Below, in pieces: positions 1 to 8,301 of a stretch of 64,000 nt of DNA. Source of the DNA: an uncultured Bacilli bacterium (GTDB lineage Bacteria > Bacillota_I > Bacilli_A > RFN20 > CAG-826). Within the stretch, counting starts at the first letter, position 1; every line of letters begins with the position of its first letter. The notes beneath the pieces are model-generated. The model saw nothing but the letters and a program-made list of their open reading frames with translations. It ran no database searches and was not told where the DNA came from. The stretch lies in the NCBI GenBank assembly GCA_934140155.1, contig CAKPBC010000006.1, positions 1-64,000 on the forward strand. Reading direction: 5' to 3'. The translations under genes were made by a program, and so were the position numbers.

Positions 1-140
1 TATTAATCTAATAGGTGGATAAAATATTTTGGTAGGGAATATATTTTCCAATTTCAATGTCTAAACGTAATTGCTTTTTAACAAAAAAATGGTAAAATAA
101 TAGCATAAAAACATCGAAAAGACCACCTATTAGATTAATA
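1..140. repeat. 18-bp perfect inverted repeat flanking a 104-bp segment
   Basis: Bases 1-18 (TATTAATCTAATAGGTGG) are the exact reverse complement of 123-140. The arms enclose 19-122 and sit upstream of a tyrosine recombinase gene. The left arm starts at the window edge, so the repeat may be longer. The enclosed segment holds a promoter-like pair on the plus strand, TTGCTT at 71-76 and TAAAAT at 93-98, 16 bp apart. This geometry resembles invertible promoter switches, but inversion itself is inference. The right arm also overlaps a terminator-like hairpin (121-147), so competing RNA structures are another possible reading. Confidence 0.6.
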
Positions 141-156
141 AGTGGTCTAATTTTTG
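121..156 (+). terminator. Terminator-like hairpin upstream of the recombinase gene
   Basis: GACCAC at 121-126 pairs with GTGGTC at 142-147 around a 15-nt loop, and a T-rich tail (TAATTTTTG) follows. It would stop transcription entering from the left before the integrase gene. The loop contains most of the right arm of the 18-bp inverted repeat. Confidence 0.55.
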
Positions 157-270
157 TGTTGCGACTTAATGTTGCCGGTGGCTTGAATTATTTTCTCCTC
201 TAGTCTCTTAAGTGTAAAATTTTTCTTTATAACAAGTTATAAAATATAAGAAAAAACTGGAGGTAATAAA

Positions 271-1209
271 ATGAAGTTAAACGAATGGCTAGATATTTGG
301 TTAAATAAATATCAAAGAACAACAATTAAATTAAGAACATATTTAAAATATGCAGATATTATAGAAAAGCATATCAATCCTATTTTAGGAGAATACGAAC
401 TGGATGATTTATCGGGTAATGTTATACAAGAATTTGTATTATATAAATTAAATAATGGCAATCTAATTACTAAAGATAAATTATCTGATAATAGCGTTAT
501 AGCTATAGTATCACTATTGAAGCAAGCGTTAAAACAATCAGTGTTATTAGGAATAGCAAGCATTGAATATACATCACATATAAAATTACCAAGTATAAAA
601 GAAAAAGAAGTAGCAGCTTTTAATAGAATCGAGCAACAAAAATTAGAAAATTATTGCCTTAACTCTAAACCTAACTATATTGGCATAATTATTTGTCTAT
701 ATACAGGAATTAGACTTGGTGAGTTACTTGCCTTAACTTGGGACGATATTGATTTTGATAAAAGATTATTAAAAGTTAATAAAACGGTTTATACGATAAC
801 TAAAAATGGTAAAAATGAAGCGTATGTTGATAAACCTAAAACCAAACAATCTAATAGAATAATACCTTTGCCAAAACAAGTGATAAGTGTGTTAAAGAAA
901 AATAAAAAAGAATCTAAGTCTAATTATATAATTGCCACTAAGCTTGGTGATATTGTTCAAAATAGGTCATATCAAAAATCATTTAAGAGTATTTTAAGAA
1001 AATGCAATATTACTTATAAAAATTTTCATTCATTAAGACACACCTTTGCAACAAGAGCATTAGAACTAGGAATGGATGTTAAAGCATTATCAGAAATACT
1101 AGGTCACAAAAATCCTATGATTACATTAAATAGATATTCACATTCCTTACTAGAACATAAATTTGAATATATGAACAAAGTAGGAAAATTATTAGATGTG
1201 TGTTTATAA
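271..1209 (+). CDS. Tyrosine recombinase / phage-type integrase
   Basis: This 312-aa protein catalyses site-specific DNA strand exchange through a 3'-phosphotyrosine intermediate. Residues 1-100 form a SAM-like core-binding domain and about 115-312 the catalytic domain. The catalytic set is visible: R148 in YTGIRLGE, K190 or K192, H253 and R256 in HSLRHTFA, H279 in LGHK and the nucleophile Y289 in NRYSHS. There is no N-terminal AP2-type arm-binding domain as in Tn916-type integrases. The start follows GGAGG at 259-263. No excisionase, relaxase or phage gene is nearby, so it may be a remnant element or a dedicated switch recombinase for the inverted repeat at 1-140. The family is certain; the target is not. 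Confidence 0.9.
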   Translation: MKLNEWLDIWLNKYQRTTIKLRTYLKYADIIEKHINPILGEYELDDLSGNVIQEFVLYKLNNGNLITKDKLSDNSVIAIVSLLKQALKQSVLLGIASIEYTSHIKLPSIKEKEVAAFNRIEQQKLENYCLNSKPNYIGIIICLYTGIRLGELLALTWDDIDFDKRLLKVNKTVYTITKNGKNEAYVDKPKTKQSNRIIPLPKQVISVLKKNKKESKSNYIIATKLGDIVQNRSYQKSFKSILRKCNITYKNFHSLRHTFATRALELGMDVKALSEILGHKNPMITLNRYSHSLLEHKFEYMNKVGKLLDVCL

Positions 1210-1278
1210 ATTTTATGTAAGTAATACAAAAAACATTGATATAAAAATAGTGGAATAAGTAGTAATGATAACAAAAAA

Positions 1279-1313
1279 ATCTATCTTATATGCGATTCAA
1301 AGCAAGATAGATT
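1279..1313. terminator. Bidirectional terminator between integrase and rluA-like gene
   Basis: AATCTATCTT (1279-1288) pairs with AAGATAGATT (1304-1313) around a 15-nt loop. The minus strand has a run of T after the stem, so it mainly ends the minus-strand glnA-glm-rluA operon. The plus-strand tail (ATTTTAA) is weaker but could also end integrase transcription. Confidence 0.75.
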
Positions 1314-1327
1314 ATTTTAATGAATTT

Positions 1328-2146
1328 TTATTTAATTTTAATATGAATTAAACTATTAGTAATTGGATGAATAAATTTTACTTCTGCACAAGTTAAACAT
1401 AAAATATCGGAAGTATTATCAAATCCATAAAGTTTATCACCAATAACAGGATGAGAAATACTAGCAAAATGCAAGCGAATTTGATGTGTCCTACCTGTTA
1501 TTAGATGCGCTTTAATAGTGGTTTTGTTTTCTTTTTCATTAACATTTATAATTTCATATTCGGTAATACTAGGTTTTCCTTTTTCATCAATAATACGCTT
1601 TTTAGTATCATTAGGATCTTTTAAAATAGGTTTATTAATAACTCCATTTTCTTTAATTATGCCATGAACATCAGCAAGATAATATTTATCAATTTTAACT
1701 TTACTCATAAGTGCATGAATATATTGATGTTTAGCAAATATAACTATTCCGTTAGTTTCATAATCTAGTCTTGTCACAACATGAATTTTGCTTTTGATAT
1801 TATGCTTCAAATAATAATTACTAACATCACTAGCTAAATTATTATTGAAATGTCTAATTGTCGGGATAGTGGCAATATTATGTGGTTTGTTAATAATAAA
1901 TAAATAATCATCTTCATAAAGAATATTTAGTTTATTTTTAGAATTTCCATACACATTATTTTCTTCAAATAAATTAAGCTCAATTTTGTCGCCTTTTTTT
2001 ATATTTGACGATGAAAATGCTTGATTATTTATTTTAACTAAATCTTGATGATGATATAAAAAACTTGCTAAATCATAAGAAAAACCAAAACCGCATAATG
2101 TGGAAATAAAATCATTATCACAAGTAGCAATTTTGGTTATAATCAT
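1328..2146 (-). CDS. RluA-family RNA pseudouridine synthase
   Basis: This 272-aa protein isomerises uridine to pseudouridine in rRNA or tRNA. Residues 1-65 look like a degenerate S4 RNA-binding domain. The family motif appears as RLDYETNG with catalytic D128, followed by FAKHQ, and the C-terminal LITGRTHQIRLHFA block that characterises RluA-type enzymes is intact. The target base cannot be read from sequence (RluD, RluB-like or YlyB-type are possible). It is the last gene of the glnA-glmS-glmM-glmU run, starting 1 bp after glmU, so it is probably co-transcribed. Its SD is weak (AAGAAGAAA, inside the end of glmU), which suggests translational coupling. Confidence 0.9.
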   Translation of the reverse strand: MIITKIATCDNDFISTLCGFGFSYDLASFLYHHQDLVKINNQAFSSSNIKKGDKIELNLFEENNVYGNSKNKLNILYEDDYLFIINKPHNIATIPTIRHFNNNLASDVSNYYLKHNIKSKIHVVTRLDYETNGIVIFAKHQYIHALMSKVKIDKYYLADVHGIIKENGVINKPILKDPNDTKKRIIDEKGKPSITEYEIINVNEKENKTTIKAHLITGRTHQIRLHFASISHPVIGDKLYGFDNTSDILCLTCAEVKFIHPITNSLIHIKIK

Positions 2147-2147
2147 A

Positions 2148-3509
2148 TTATTTTTTCTTCTTTCCGTAAGAATATTTACGAGCGTAATCTTCTTTAGTTA
2201 TTTGTCTTGTACGCGCAATAGAGAATGCTTCATCAGGAATATCATCAGTAATAGTGGAACCCGCTGCAATAAAGACGTTATTTCCAATTGAAATTGGGGC
2301 AATTAAATTAGTGTTACAACCAATAAAGACATTATCACCAACAGTGGTTTTGTTTTTAAATTTGCCGTCATAATTAACAGTAACACATCCACAACCCCAG
2401 TTGACATTTTCACCGCAATCGGTGTCACCTAAATATGTTAAGTGTGATATTTTTGTGCCATTACCAATACGAGAATTTTTGATTTCAACAAAGTTACCAA
2501 TACGGCAGTTATCATGTACAAATGTTCCATTTCTTAAATGTGCGAATGGACCAACAGTAGTTTCTTTTCCTACGGCACTATCAACTATTAAAGAATGACG
2601 AATAGTAGCGCCTTCATCAATAACGGCATTATGAAGTTCAGAATCAGGGCCAATAATAGCTCCACTTTTAATAACACTTTTTCCAGTGATAAATGTATTA
2701 GGATAAATTGTTACGCCAGGTTCAATAGTTACTTCACTAGAAATAGTAACTGTTTCTGGTGAAATAATATTAACACCATTTAATAAATGCTTTTTATTAG
2801 TGGCAATTTTAATAATGCTTTCAACAATTGATAAAGTATAAAAGTCATTAACATCATAATAGAATTCTTCATTATTTGAAGAAAAAGTACGTACTATTAA
2901 GCCTTTTTTATATGCATTTTCAACAATAATTGGTAAGTCACATGGATTATTGTCATTAGGAAGTAAAGATTTAATAATGCTATTTTTAATACAATAAATA
3001 CCTGTGTTAACTTCCTTAATTTCTAATTCTTCTTTTGAAGCTACATTACTTTCACGTATAGCTACCATTTGACCATTTTCACGGATAATACGTCCATAGT
3101 TAGATGGATCTTTCATATGAATAGTTAATACAGAGACATCAGCATGAGAAGTAAGATGAAAATTCATAAAATTAATTAATTCTTGCTTATCCACTAAAGG
3201 GACATCACCAGGTAATATCAAAGAATATCCATCTAAATCTTTTATATCATTTAAAGCACAACGTAAAGCATCGCCAGTGCCTAAATGGGAAACTTGTAAA
3301 GCGTATGTCACTTGATTAGCAAATATTTCTTCAAAAATATTTTTACTATTTGAATCAACAACAAGAATCTTTTCATCAACACAACCATCAACAGTGTCAA
3401 TAACATATTTCGCCATTGGCTTTTTAAGTATTAAATGCGCGCATTTAGGAAGTTGAACTTTCATGCGCTTTCCTTGACCCGCAGCAAGGACAATTGCATA
3501 ATTTTTCAT
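2148..3509 (-). CDS. glmU: Bifunctional UDP-GlcNAc pyrophosphorylase / glucosamine-1-P acetyltransferase
   Basis: GlmU makes UDP-N-acetylglucosamine in two cytoplasmic steps: acetylation of glucosamine-1-phosphate, then uridylyl transfer. The N-terminal nucleotidyltransferase domain begins with VLAAGQGKRM and carries K25 in the QLPKCAH stretch. From about residue 250 the C-terminal left-handed beta helix shows repeated hexapeptides (for example TIEPGVTIYP, IGPDSELHNAVIDEGA) and ends with the acetyltransferase VNYDGKFKNKT segment. At 453 aa it is full length for the family. It abuts glmM (start 3509, glmM stop at 3510) and supplies precursor for peptidoglycan and wall polymers, so this organism probably makes a cell wall. 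Confidence 0.97.
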   Translation of the reverse strand: MKNYAIVLAAGQGKRMKVQLPKCAHLILKKPMAKYVIDTVDGCVDEKILVVDSNSKNIFEEIFANQVTYALQVSHLGTGDALRCALNDIKDLDGYSLILPGDVPLVDKQELINFMNFHLTSHADVSVLTIHMKDPSNYGRIIRENGQMVAIRESNVASKEELEIKEVNTGIYCIKNSIIKSLLPNDNNPCDLPIIVENAYKKGLIVRTFSSNNEEFYYDVNDFYTLSIVESIIKIATNKKHLLNGVNIISPETVTISSEVTIEPGVTIYPNTFITGKSVIKSGAIIGPDSELHNAVIDEGATIRHSLIVDSAVGKETTVGPFAHLRNGTFVHDNCRIGNFVEIKNSRIGNGTKISHLTYLGDTDCGENVNWGCGCVTVNYDGKFKNKTTVGDNVFIGCNTNLIAPISIGNNVFIAAGSTITDDIPDEAFSIARTRQITKEDYARKYSYGKKKK

Positions 3510-4811
3510 TTATTTTGCTCCTTGATCTATTTTATTAATTAATGTAACAAAATGTTCAATAATTTCGTTAACAAGTTCTTTACTTTCGGCACAACAACTA
3601 ACGCGAAGTAAGTTTTCAGTACCACTTGCGCGAATTACTAGTTGAATGTTAGAATATTGCTCTTTTATTCTATTAACTTCGTTTTTAACGATATCTTCAT
3701 TAGCAATTTTTTTATCTTTGACTTTTAAGTTTACTAGTTTATCAGGCCAAATTTCTAAGTCTTTTGTTAATTCTAATAATGATTTATTTGTTTTGGCCAT
3801 AATATTTAAAACCATAATTGCGGATAACATACCATCGCCAGTCGATAAGTGGCGTAAATTAATAATATGACCTGAATTTTCTCCACCTATAACATAGTTA
3901 TGTAATTGCATTTCTTTTAAAACGTTACGGTCACCAACAGTAGTGGTGCTTACTTTTATTCCCAATTTGTTTAATGAATTAATAATACCTAAATTAGACA
4001 TAATTGTTAAAACAACAGTGTCATTATTTAAATAACCATTTTCTTTTAAGTCTTTAGCAATAACATAAATTAGTTCATCACCGCTATGGAGAGTACCATT
4101 TTCATCAACTGCTAAAACGCGGTCACCATCGCCATCAAAAGCAAAACCAACATCAAGATGATGTTCTTTTACAAATTTTTCAATTGCTTCAATGTGTGTA
4201 GAACCAACACCAGCATTAATGTTTTTACCATTTGGTTCATGGGCAATATATAATGCTTCTTTTAAATGAGGACGGAAAAACTCAGAAACAAAAGAAGTAG
4301 CCCCATTAGCGCAATCAAATCCAACTTTTAAATTGCTGTCTATTACTAAACTATTTAAAAATTCAACATAAAGATTTTTCTTTAATTCGTCTTTTTTTAT
4401 GCTTCCTTCTAAAGATTCATGAATAACATCATCATTATTGTCGATAAAATCTTCAATTTGTTCTTCGATTTCATCTTTAATTTTTGCACCATCATAAAAT
4501 ATTTTAATACCATTATCTTGGTAAGGATTATGAGAAGCAGTAATCATAACGCCAATACATTTTTCTAATGTTGATACATAACAAAGTCCTGGTGTAGGAA
4601 TAATACCTAAGTCAATTACTTCTTTGCCAACACTTTTTGCACCAAGTGCAATATTATCGGCAAGCATATGATTAGATTCTCTTGTATCATAACCAATAAC
4701 AACTTTTTTACAATTTAATAATTTTAAACTTTTACCAACTTTGCGCGCTAGGCTATCAGTAAGTGTTACATAAGCCTCTCCACGTATACCATCTGTTCCA
4801 AAATATCGCAT
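3510..4811 (-). CDS. glmM: Phosphoglucosamine mutase
   Basis: GlmM interconverts glucosamine-6-phosphate and glucosamine-1-phosphate, the step between GlmS and GlmU. The start MRYFGTDGIRG is the family N-terminus. The phosphoserine loop is TASHNPYQDNG, the metal-binding loop is DGDGDR, and the phosphate-binding RASGTENLLRV motif lies near the C-terminus. Its 433 aa are slightly short of the usual 445-450 but all four domains are present. The SD GAGGTT lies 7 bases upstream of ATG. Only 11 bp separate it from glmS upstream, and glmU follows without a gap, so the three reactions are encoded in pathway order. Confidence 0.97.
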   Translation of the reverse strand: MRYFGTDGIRGEAYVTLTDSLARKVGKSLKLLNCKKVVIGYDTRESNHMLADNIALGAKSVGKEVIDLGIIPTPGLCYVSTLEKCIGVMITASHNPYQDNGIKIFYDGAKIKDEIEEQIEDFIDNNDDVIHESLEGSIKKDELKKNLYVEFLNSLVIDSNLKVGFDCANGATSFVSEFFRPHLKEALYIAHEPNGKNINAGVGSTHIEAIEKFVKEHHLDVGFAFDGDGDRVLAVDENGTLHSGDELIYVIAKDLKENGYLNNDTVVLTIMSNLGIINSLNKLGIKVSTTTVGDRNVLKEMQLHNYVIGGENSGHIINLRHLSTGDGMLSAIMVLNIMAKTNKSLLELTKDLEIWPDKLVNLKVKDKKIANEDIVKNEVNRIKEQYSNIQLVIRASGTENLLRVSCCAESKELVNEIIEHFVTLINKIDQGAK

Positions 4812-4822
4812 AAATTTAACCT

Positions 4823-6601
4823 CTATTCTACCGTTACGGATTTTGCTAAGTTTCTTGGTTTATCAATATCTTTATTACGCGCTAAAGCGGTGTAATAAGC
4901 TAAATATTGAGCAACCATAACAATAGCAAGTGCGGAAATATCACGATTTAAGTTATCTATTACTATTGTATCATCTTTTGTAGCTAAATTCTTCGTTACA
5001 ATTGAATAAACTTTAGCATTACGAGCTTTTACTTCGGAAAAATTACCACGCATAGCCGCAGAGATTTCTGGAAGAGTAATAAATCCAAATACTGGAGTAT
5101 TCTTTTCAATTAAAGCAAGAGGACCATGTTTTAATTCTCCGCCTGGAAATGCTTCAGAATGAATATAAGTAATTTCTTTTAGTTTTAATGAAGCTTCTAA
5201 AGCAACATAATAATCAGTACCACGTCCTAAGAAGAAAGCATCGTTAACATTTTTAATTTTATAAGCAATTTCTTTTATTTGTTCTTTTTGATTTATAATG
5301 TTATTTAATGCTACATTATTATTTTTAAGAATCTTAACAGAAGAAGTATTATGGACAATTGCGGAAGATAATAAATAAAGTAATGAAACTTGGGAAGTAT
5401 ATGCTTTTGTTGAAGCAACAGCAATTTCTACTCCAGCGTAAAGTAAACAAGACCAAGTTGCATCACGCTCTAAAGTAGATCCTTTTGTATTAGTGATGGT
5501 AATTGATTTGTAATTATTTTTATTAATATTTTGTAAACAAGTAATTACATCTGCTGTTTCTCCAGATTGAGATACAAGGATAAATACTTCTTTTTCGCGA
5601 TCGTTAAAATGCGGGAAATATGCCCATTCTGAAGCAATGTAAGCTTCGGAATGCTTACCGATTTTTTCCATATAATGCTTTCCTAACAAACAAGCATGAT
5701 AAGAAGTACCACAGGCAATAAATGTTATAGTATCAGCATTTTGTAATGTTTCAAGCATTTCTTTATTAAAATGATATTCATCGTTAACAAAGTAGTTATC
5801 GATTAAGCGAACAATACAACTTGGAATTTCTTCAATCTCTTTAAGCATATAGTGAGGATAACCATTTAAGTCCGCATTTAATAATTCGGCATTACGTTCT
5901 GTGAATTTTAGTTCAACTTCTTTATTGTTTTGATAAACATGTACTTCATTAGTAGTAATATAACCATATTGATCATTTAATAAATCAACAAATTTATTTG
6001 CATATTTAATCATTGGAAGAGCGTCACTTGCTAAATAATTGGTTTCTTTTCCGATACCAATTAATAAAGGTGATTTTCTTCTTGCAAAATATAATTTATG
6101 TTCATCACCATTAAATAAAATAGCGATAGCAAGAGAACCGTCAATACGTTTAAGAGCATTATTAATGGATTCTAATACATTATTAGTTTTTGAATATTCT
6201 TGTTCTAAAACATTAGCAATAACTTCAGTATCAGTGTCACTATTAAATTTGAATCCTTCATTTAATAATTCGTTTTTTAATCCTTGGAAGTTTTCAATTA
6301 CACCATTATGAACAATGGCAAATATATTGTTAAAACTAAGTTGTGGGTGACAATTTCTTTCAAGTGGCTCACCATGTGTTGCCCATCTAGTATGACCAAT
6401 ACCAGTAAATCCAGGTAAAACTGAAGGGATTTTTTCTTCTAATCCTTCAACGCGACCCACACAACGATATAAATCAAATTTGTTGTCTGTGATTGTGGCA
6501 ATACCGGCTGAGTCATAGCCACGATATTCTAAAGACTTTAAGCCGTTAAGCAAAAAAGAACGTAAATTTTTACTATCAACTGTTCCAACGATTCCACACA
6601 T
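4823..6601 (-). CDS. glmS: Glutamine-fructose-6-phosphate aminotransferase (isomerizing)
   Basis: GlmS uses glutamine to convert fructose-6-phosphate to glucosamine-6-phosphate, the committed step to UDP-GlcNAc. The N-terminal MCGIVG exposes the catalytic Cys after Met removal. The class II glutamine amidotransferase domain spans about 1-220, with HTRWATHG and the NGVIEN motif. Two SIS sugar-isomerase domains follow (about 280-420 and 455-580), and the C-terminus KSVTVE is the conserved channel-forming tail. Length is 592 aa. Only 37 bp separate it from glnA, too little for a glmS ribozyme, so control probably comes from the shared glnA promoter. Confidence 0.97.
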   Translation of the reverse strand: MCGIVGTVDSKNLRSFLLNGLKSLEYRGYDSAGIATITDNKFDLYRCVGRVEGLEEKIPSVLPGFTGIGHTRWATHGEPLERNCHPQLSFNNIFAIVHNGVIENFQGLKNELLNEGFKFNSDTDTEVIANVLEQEYSKTNNVLESINNALKRIDGSLAIAILFNGDEHKLYFARRKSPLLIGIGKETNYLASDALPMIKYANKFVDLLNDQYGYITTNEVHVYQNNKEVELKFTERNAELLNADLNGYPHYMLKEIEEIPSCIVRLIDNYFVNDEYHFNKEMLETLQNADTITFIACGTSYHACLLGKHYMEKIGKHSEAYIASEWAYFPHFNDREKEVFILVSQSGETADVITCLQNINKNNYKSITITNTKGSTLERDATWSCLLYAGVEIAVASTKAYTSQVSLLYLLSSAIVHNTSSVKILKNNNVALNNIINQKEQIKEIAYKIKNVNDAFFLGRGTDYYVALEASLKLKEITYIHSEAFPGGELKHGPLALIEKNTPVFGFITLPEISAAMRGNFSEVKARNAKVYSIVTKNLATKDDTIVIDNLNRDISALAIVMVAQYLAYYTALARNKDIDKPRNLAKSVTVE

Positions 6602-6619
6602 AATTAATTATTTCCCCTT

Positions 6620-6653
6620 TATTATAAATATTTTTTTATTATAAATATTTTTT
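6620..6653. repeat. Perfect 17-bp tandem duplication over the glnA stop codon
   Basis: TATTATAAATATTTTTT occurs at 6620-6636 and again at 6637-6653. The second copy contains the last codons and stop of glnA and the first copy is the glnA-glmS spacer. It looks like a recent slippage or duplication event that lengthened the spacer. Confidence 0.85.
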
Positions 6654-7967
6654 AATTTCCCATGGGGAAACTAATTTACGATATTCGTCCCATTCAATTT
6701 GTTTGGCTAAAACATATTTTTCATAAGTATGTTCACCTAGAACATCACGTAATAAAGCATCATGACGTAATTCTTTAATAGCATCTTTTAAATTTTCAGG
6801 AAGATTTTTAATTCCTTTTGCTTCTCTTTCTTCGCGTGTTAATTCAAAGATATTATCATATACTGGTGGAACAAGTTCAATATCACTATTAATTCCTTCT
6901 AAACCAGAAGCGAGAATAGCCGCTAAAGCGAGATAAGGATTAGCCATAGGATCAACATTACGAACTTCTGTACGTGTTGCTTTTCCACGAGCAGCCGGAA
7001 TACGAATCATTGATGATCTATTAGCGTCACTCCAACAAGCAAAGACAGGTGCTTCGTAACCTAATACTAATCTTTTATAAGAGTTAATCGTAGGATTACA
7101 AATAGCGGTTAAGCCACGAGCATGAGCTAATATACCGCTCATCCATTTTCTTGCCACTAAAGACAATTTATTTGGGTCATTTTCATCAAAGAAAATATTA
7201 TTTCCATCTTTGTCCCATAAAGAACAATTAGTATGCATTCCGTTACCTGCTAAACCATAAACAGGTTTTGGCATAAATGTAGCAGTTAAGTTATGTTTAC
7301 GAGCAATGTTTTTAACAACTTGCTTAAATGTTTGTAATTTATCAGCGGCTTCTAAAGCACTAGCGTATCTAAAATTAATTTCTTGTTGACCCGGCCCAAC
7401 TTCATGGTGTGATAATTCAATTTGGAATCCAAGTTTTTCTAAGGCGATAGCAATTTCTCGACGGCATTCATTTGCGCCATCAATTGGTGACATATCAAAA
7501 TAACTGCCATGATCAGAAACTTCCATAGTGCAGTTTCCTTCACTATCATTTTTAAACAAATAAAACTCAGGCTCAAATCCTACTTTAAAATCACAAATAT
7601 TGGACTTATGCATTAAATCTAATTGCTTTTTTAGTAAATATCTTGGATCACCTTTAAAAGGATGTCCATCCGGAGTATAAACATCACAAATTAAACGCGC
7701 TACTTTACCAAACTTACTATCTTCAAAAGATAATATTAACCAAGTATCGTAATCAGGATGTAAATACATATCAGCTTCTTTAATACGAACGAATCCTTCG
7801 ATGGAAGAACCATCAAACATAATTTTATTATCAAGCGCTTCACTCAATTTACTAACTGGAACTTCCACACATTTGATTGTCCCAAGCATATCTGAAAATT
7901 GTAGTCGAATGTAATTGACATTTTCATCGACCGCTAGTTGTAGTAATTGTTCTTTTGTGTAACTCAT
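6639..7967 (-). CDS. glnA: Type I glutamine synthetase (GSI-alpha type)
   Basis: GlnA condenses glutamate and ammonia to glutamine with ATP, as a cytoplasmic dodecamer. The 442-aa length and direct run of the beta-grasp N-terminus (FSDMLG, MFDGSSIEGF) into the catalytic domain fit the feedback-regulated GSI-alpha class rather than the adenylylated GSI-beta class. Signatures include GFEPEFYLF, HHEVGPGQQEI, NGMHTNCSLWD and NRSSMIRIP. The SD GGAGGAG precedes ATG. It is the first gene of an operon continuing with glmS, glmM and glmU, so newly made glutamine feeds directly into amino-sugar synthesis. The upstream region has GlnR-type boxes. A 17-bp tandem duplication covers the stop codon. Confidence 0.97.
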   Translation of the reverse strand: MSYTKEQLLQLAVDENVNYIRLQFSDMLGTIKCVEVPVSKLSEALDNKIMFDGSSIEGFVRIKEADMYLHPDYDTWLILSFEDSKFGKVARLICDVYTPDGHPFKGDPRYLLKKQLDLMHKSNICDFKVGFEPEFYLFKNDSEGNCTMEVSDHGSYFDMSPIDGANECRREIAIALEKLGFQIELSHHEVGPGQQEINFRYASALEAADKLQTFKQVVKNIARKHNLTATFMPKPVYGLAGNGMHTNCSLWDKDGNNIFFDENDPNKLSLVARKWMSGILAHARGLTAICNPTINSYKRLVLGYEAPVFACWSDANRSSMIRIPAARGKATRTEVRNVDPMANPYLALAAILASGLEGINSDIELVPPVYDNIFELTREEREAKGIKNLPENLKDAIKELRHDALLRDVLGEHTYEKYVLAKQIEWDEYRKLVSPWEIKKYL

Positions 7968-7991
7968 TATTTCTCCTCCGAGTAAAGTAAT

Positions 7992-8018
7992 TAATTTGTA
8001 TGCAATTAATACAAATTA
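7992..8018. promoter_or_regulatory. Palindrome between the glnA promoter and start codon
   Basis: TAATTTGTAT (7992-8001) and ATACAAATTA (8009-8018) form a perfect 10-bp inverted repeat with a 7-bp spacer. The TGT-N11-ACA core has the spacing of GlnR sites but differs at two symmetric positions. It lies in the glnA leader and could be a second operator or an RNA hairpin. Confidence 0.5.
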
Positions 8019-8054
8019 TTCAAATCCACTTAAATTATATAAATCTACTCGTTA

Positions 8055-8083
8055 ATAATGTAACAAATTATAATAAATGTCAA
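8055..8083 (-). promoter_or_regulatory. Sigma-A promoter of the glnA-glm operon with overlapping GlnR-like box
   Basis: On the minus strand, TTGACA (8078-8083) is followed after 17 bp by CATTAT (8055-8060), a usable -35/-10 pair. A GlnR-type site (TGTNA-N7-TNACA) with one mismatch covers 8059-8075, inside the core promoter, where a repressor would block RNA polymerase. Confidence 0.6.
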
Positions 8084-8121
8084 CGCATTTATGGCTATGA
8101 AATGGCTTTCTAAGGGTGAAA

Positions 8122-8138
8122 TGTTACATTTTGTTACA
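8122..8138. promoter_or_regulatory. Consensus GlnR/TnrA-type box upstream of glnA
   Basis: On the minus strand 8122-8138 reads TGTAACAAAATGTAACA, which fits TGTNA-N7-TNACA exactly. It lies upstream of the predicted -35, about 63 bp (six helical turns) from the overlapping imperfect box. Paired boxes are the arrangement known at Bacillus glnRA. No glnR gene is in the window. Confidence 0.7.
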
Positions 8139-8301
8139 AAAAAATTAAAAAATTACCAAAAAGGTATCAAAAAGGCTTATTTTTTTCACTTTATTAAAAA
8201 ACTTTTTTGATATTTAACTATAAAATAAATAGTAATTTCTTAAGTTAATTAATACTTTGTGATACAATTATTTGTAGTTAAAAGAAGGGATTGTTTTTTT
8301 C

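Noticed and set aside
1..270. T-box or metabolite riboswitch before the integrase
   Set aside because: No T-box AGGGTGG element or other known aptamer core is visible; the structure is explained by the inverted repeat and a terminator.
6602..6638. glmS ribozyme upstream of glmS
   Set aside because: Only 37 bp separate glnA and glmS, part of it a tandem duplication; the ribozyme needs far more sequence.
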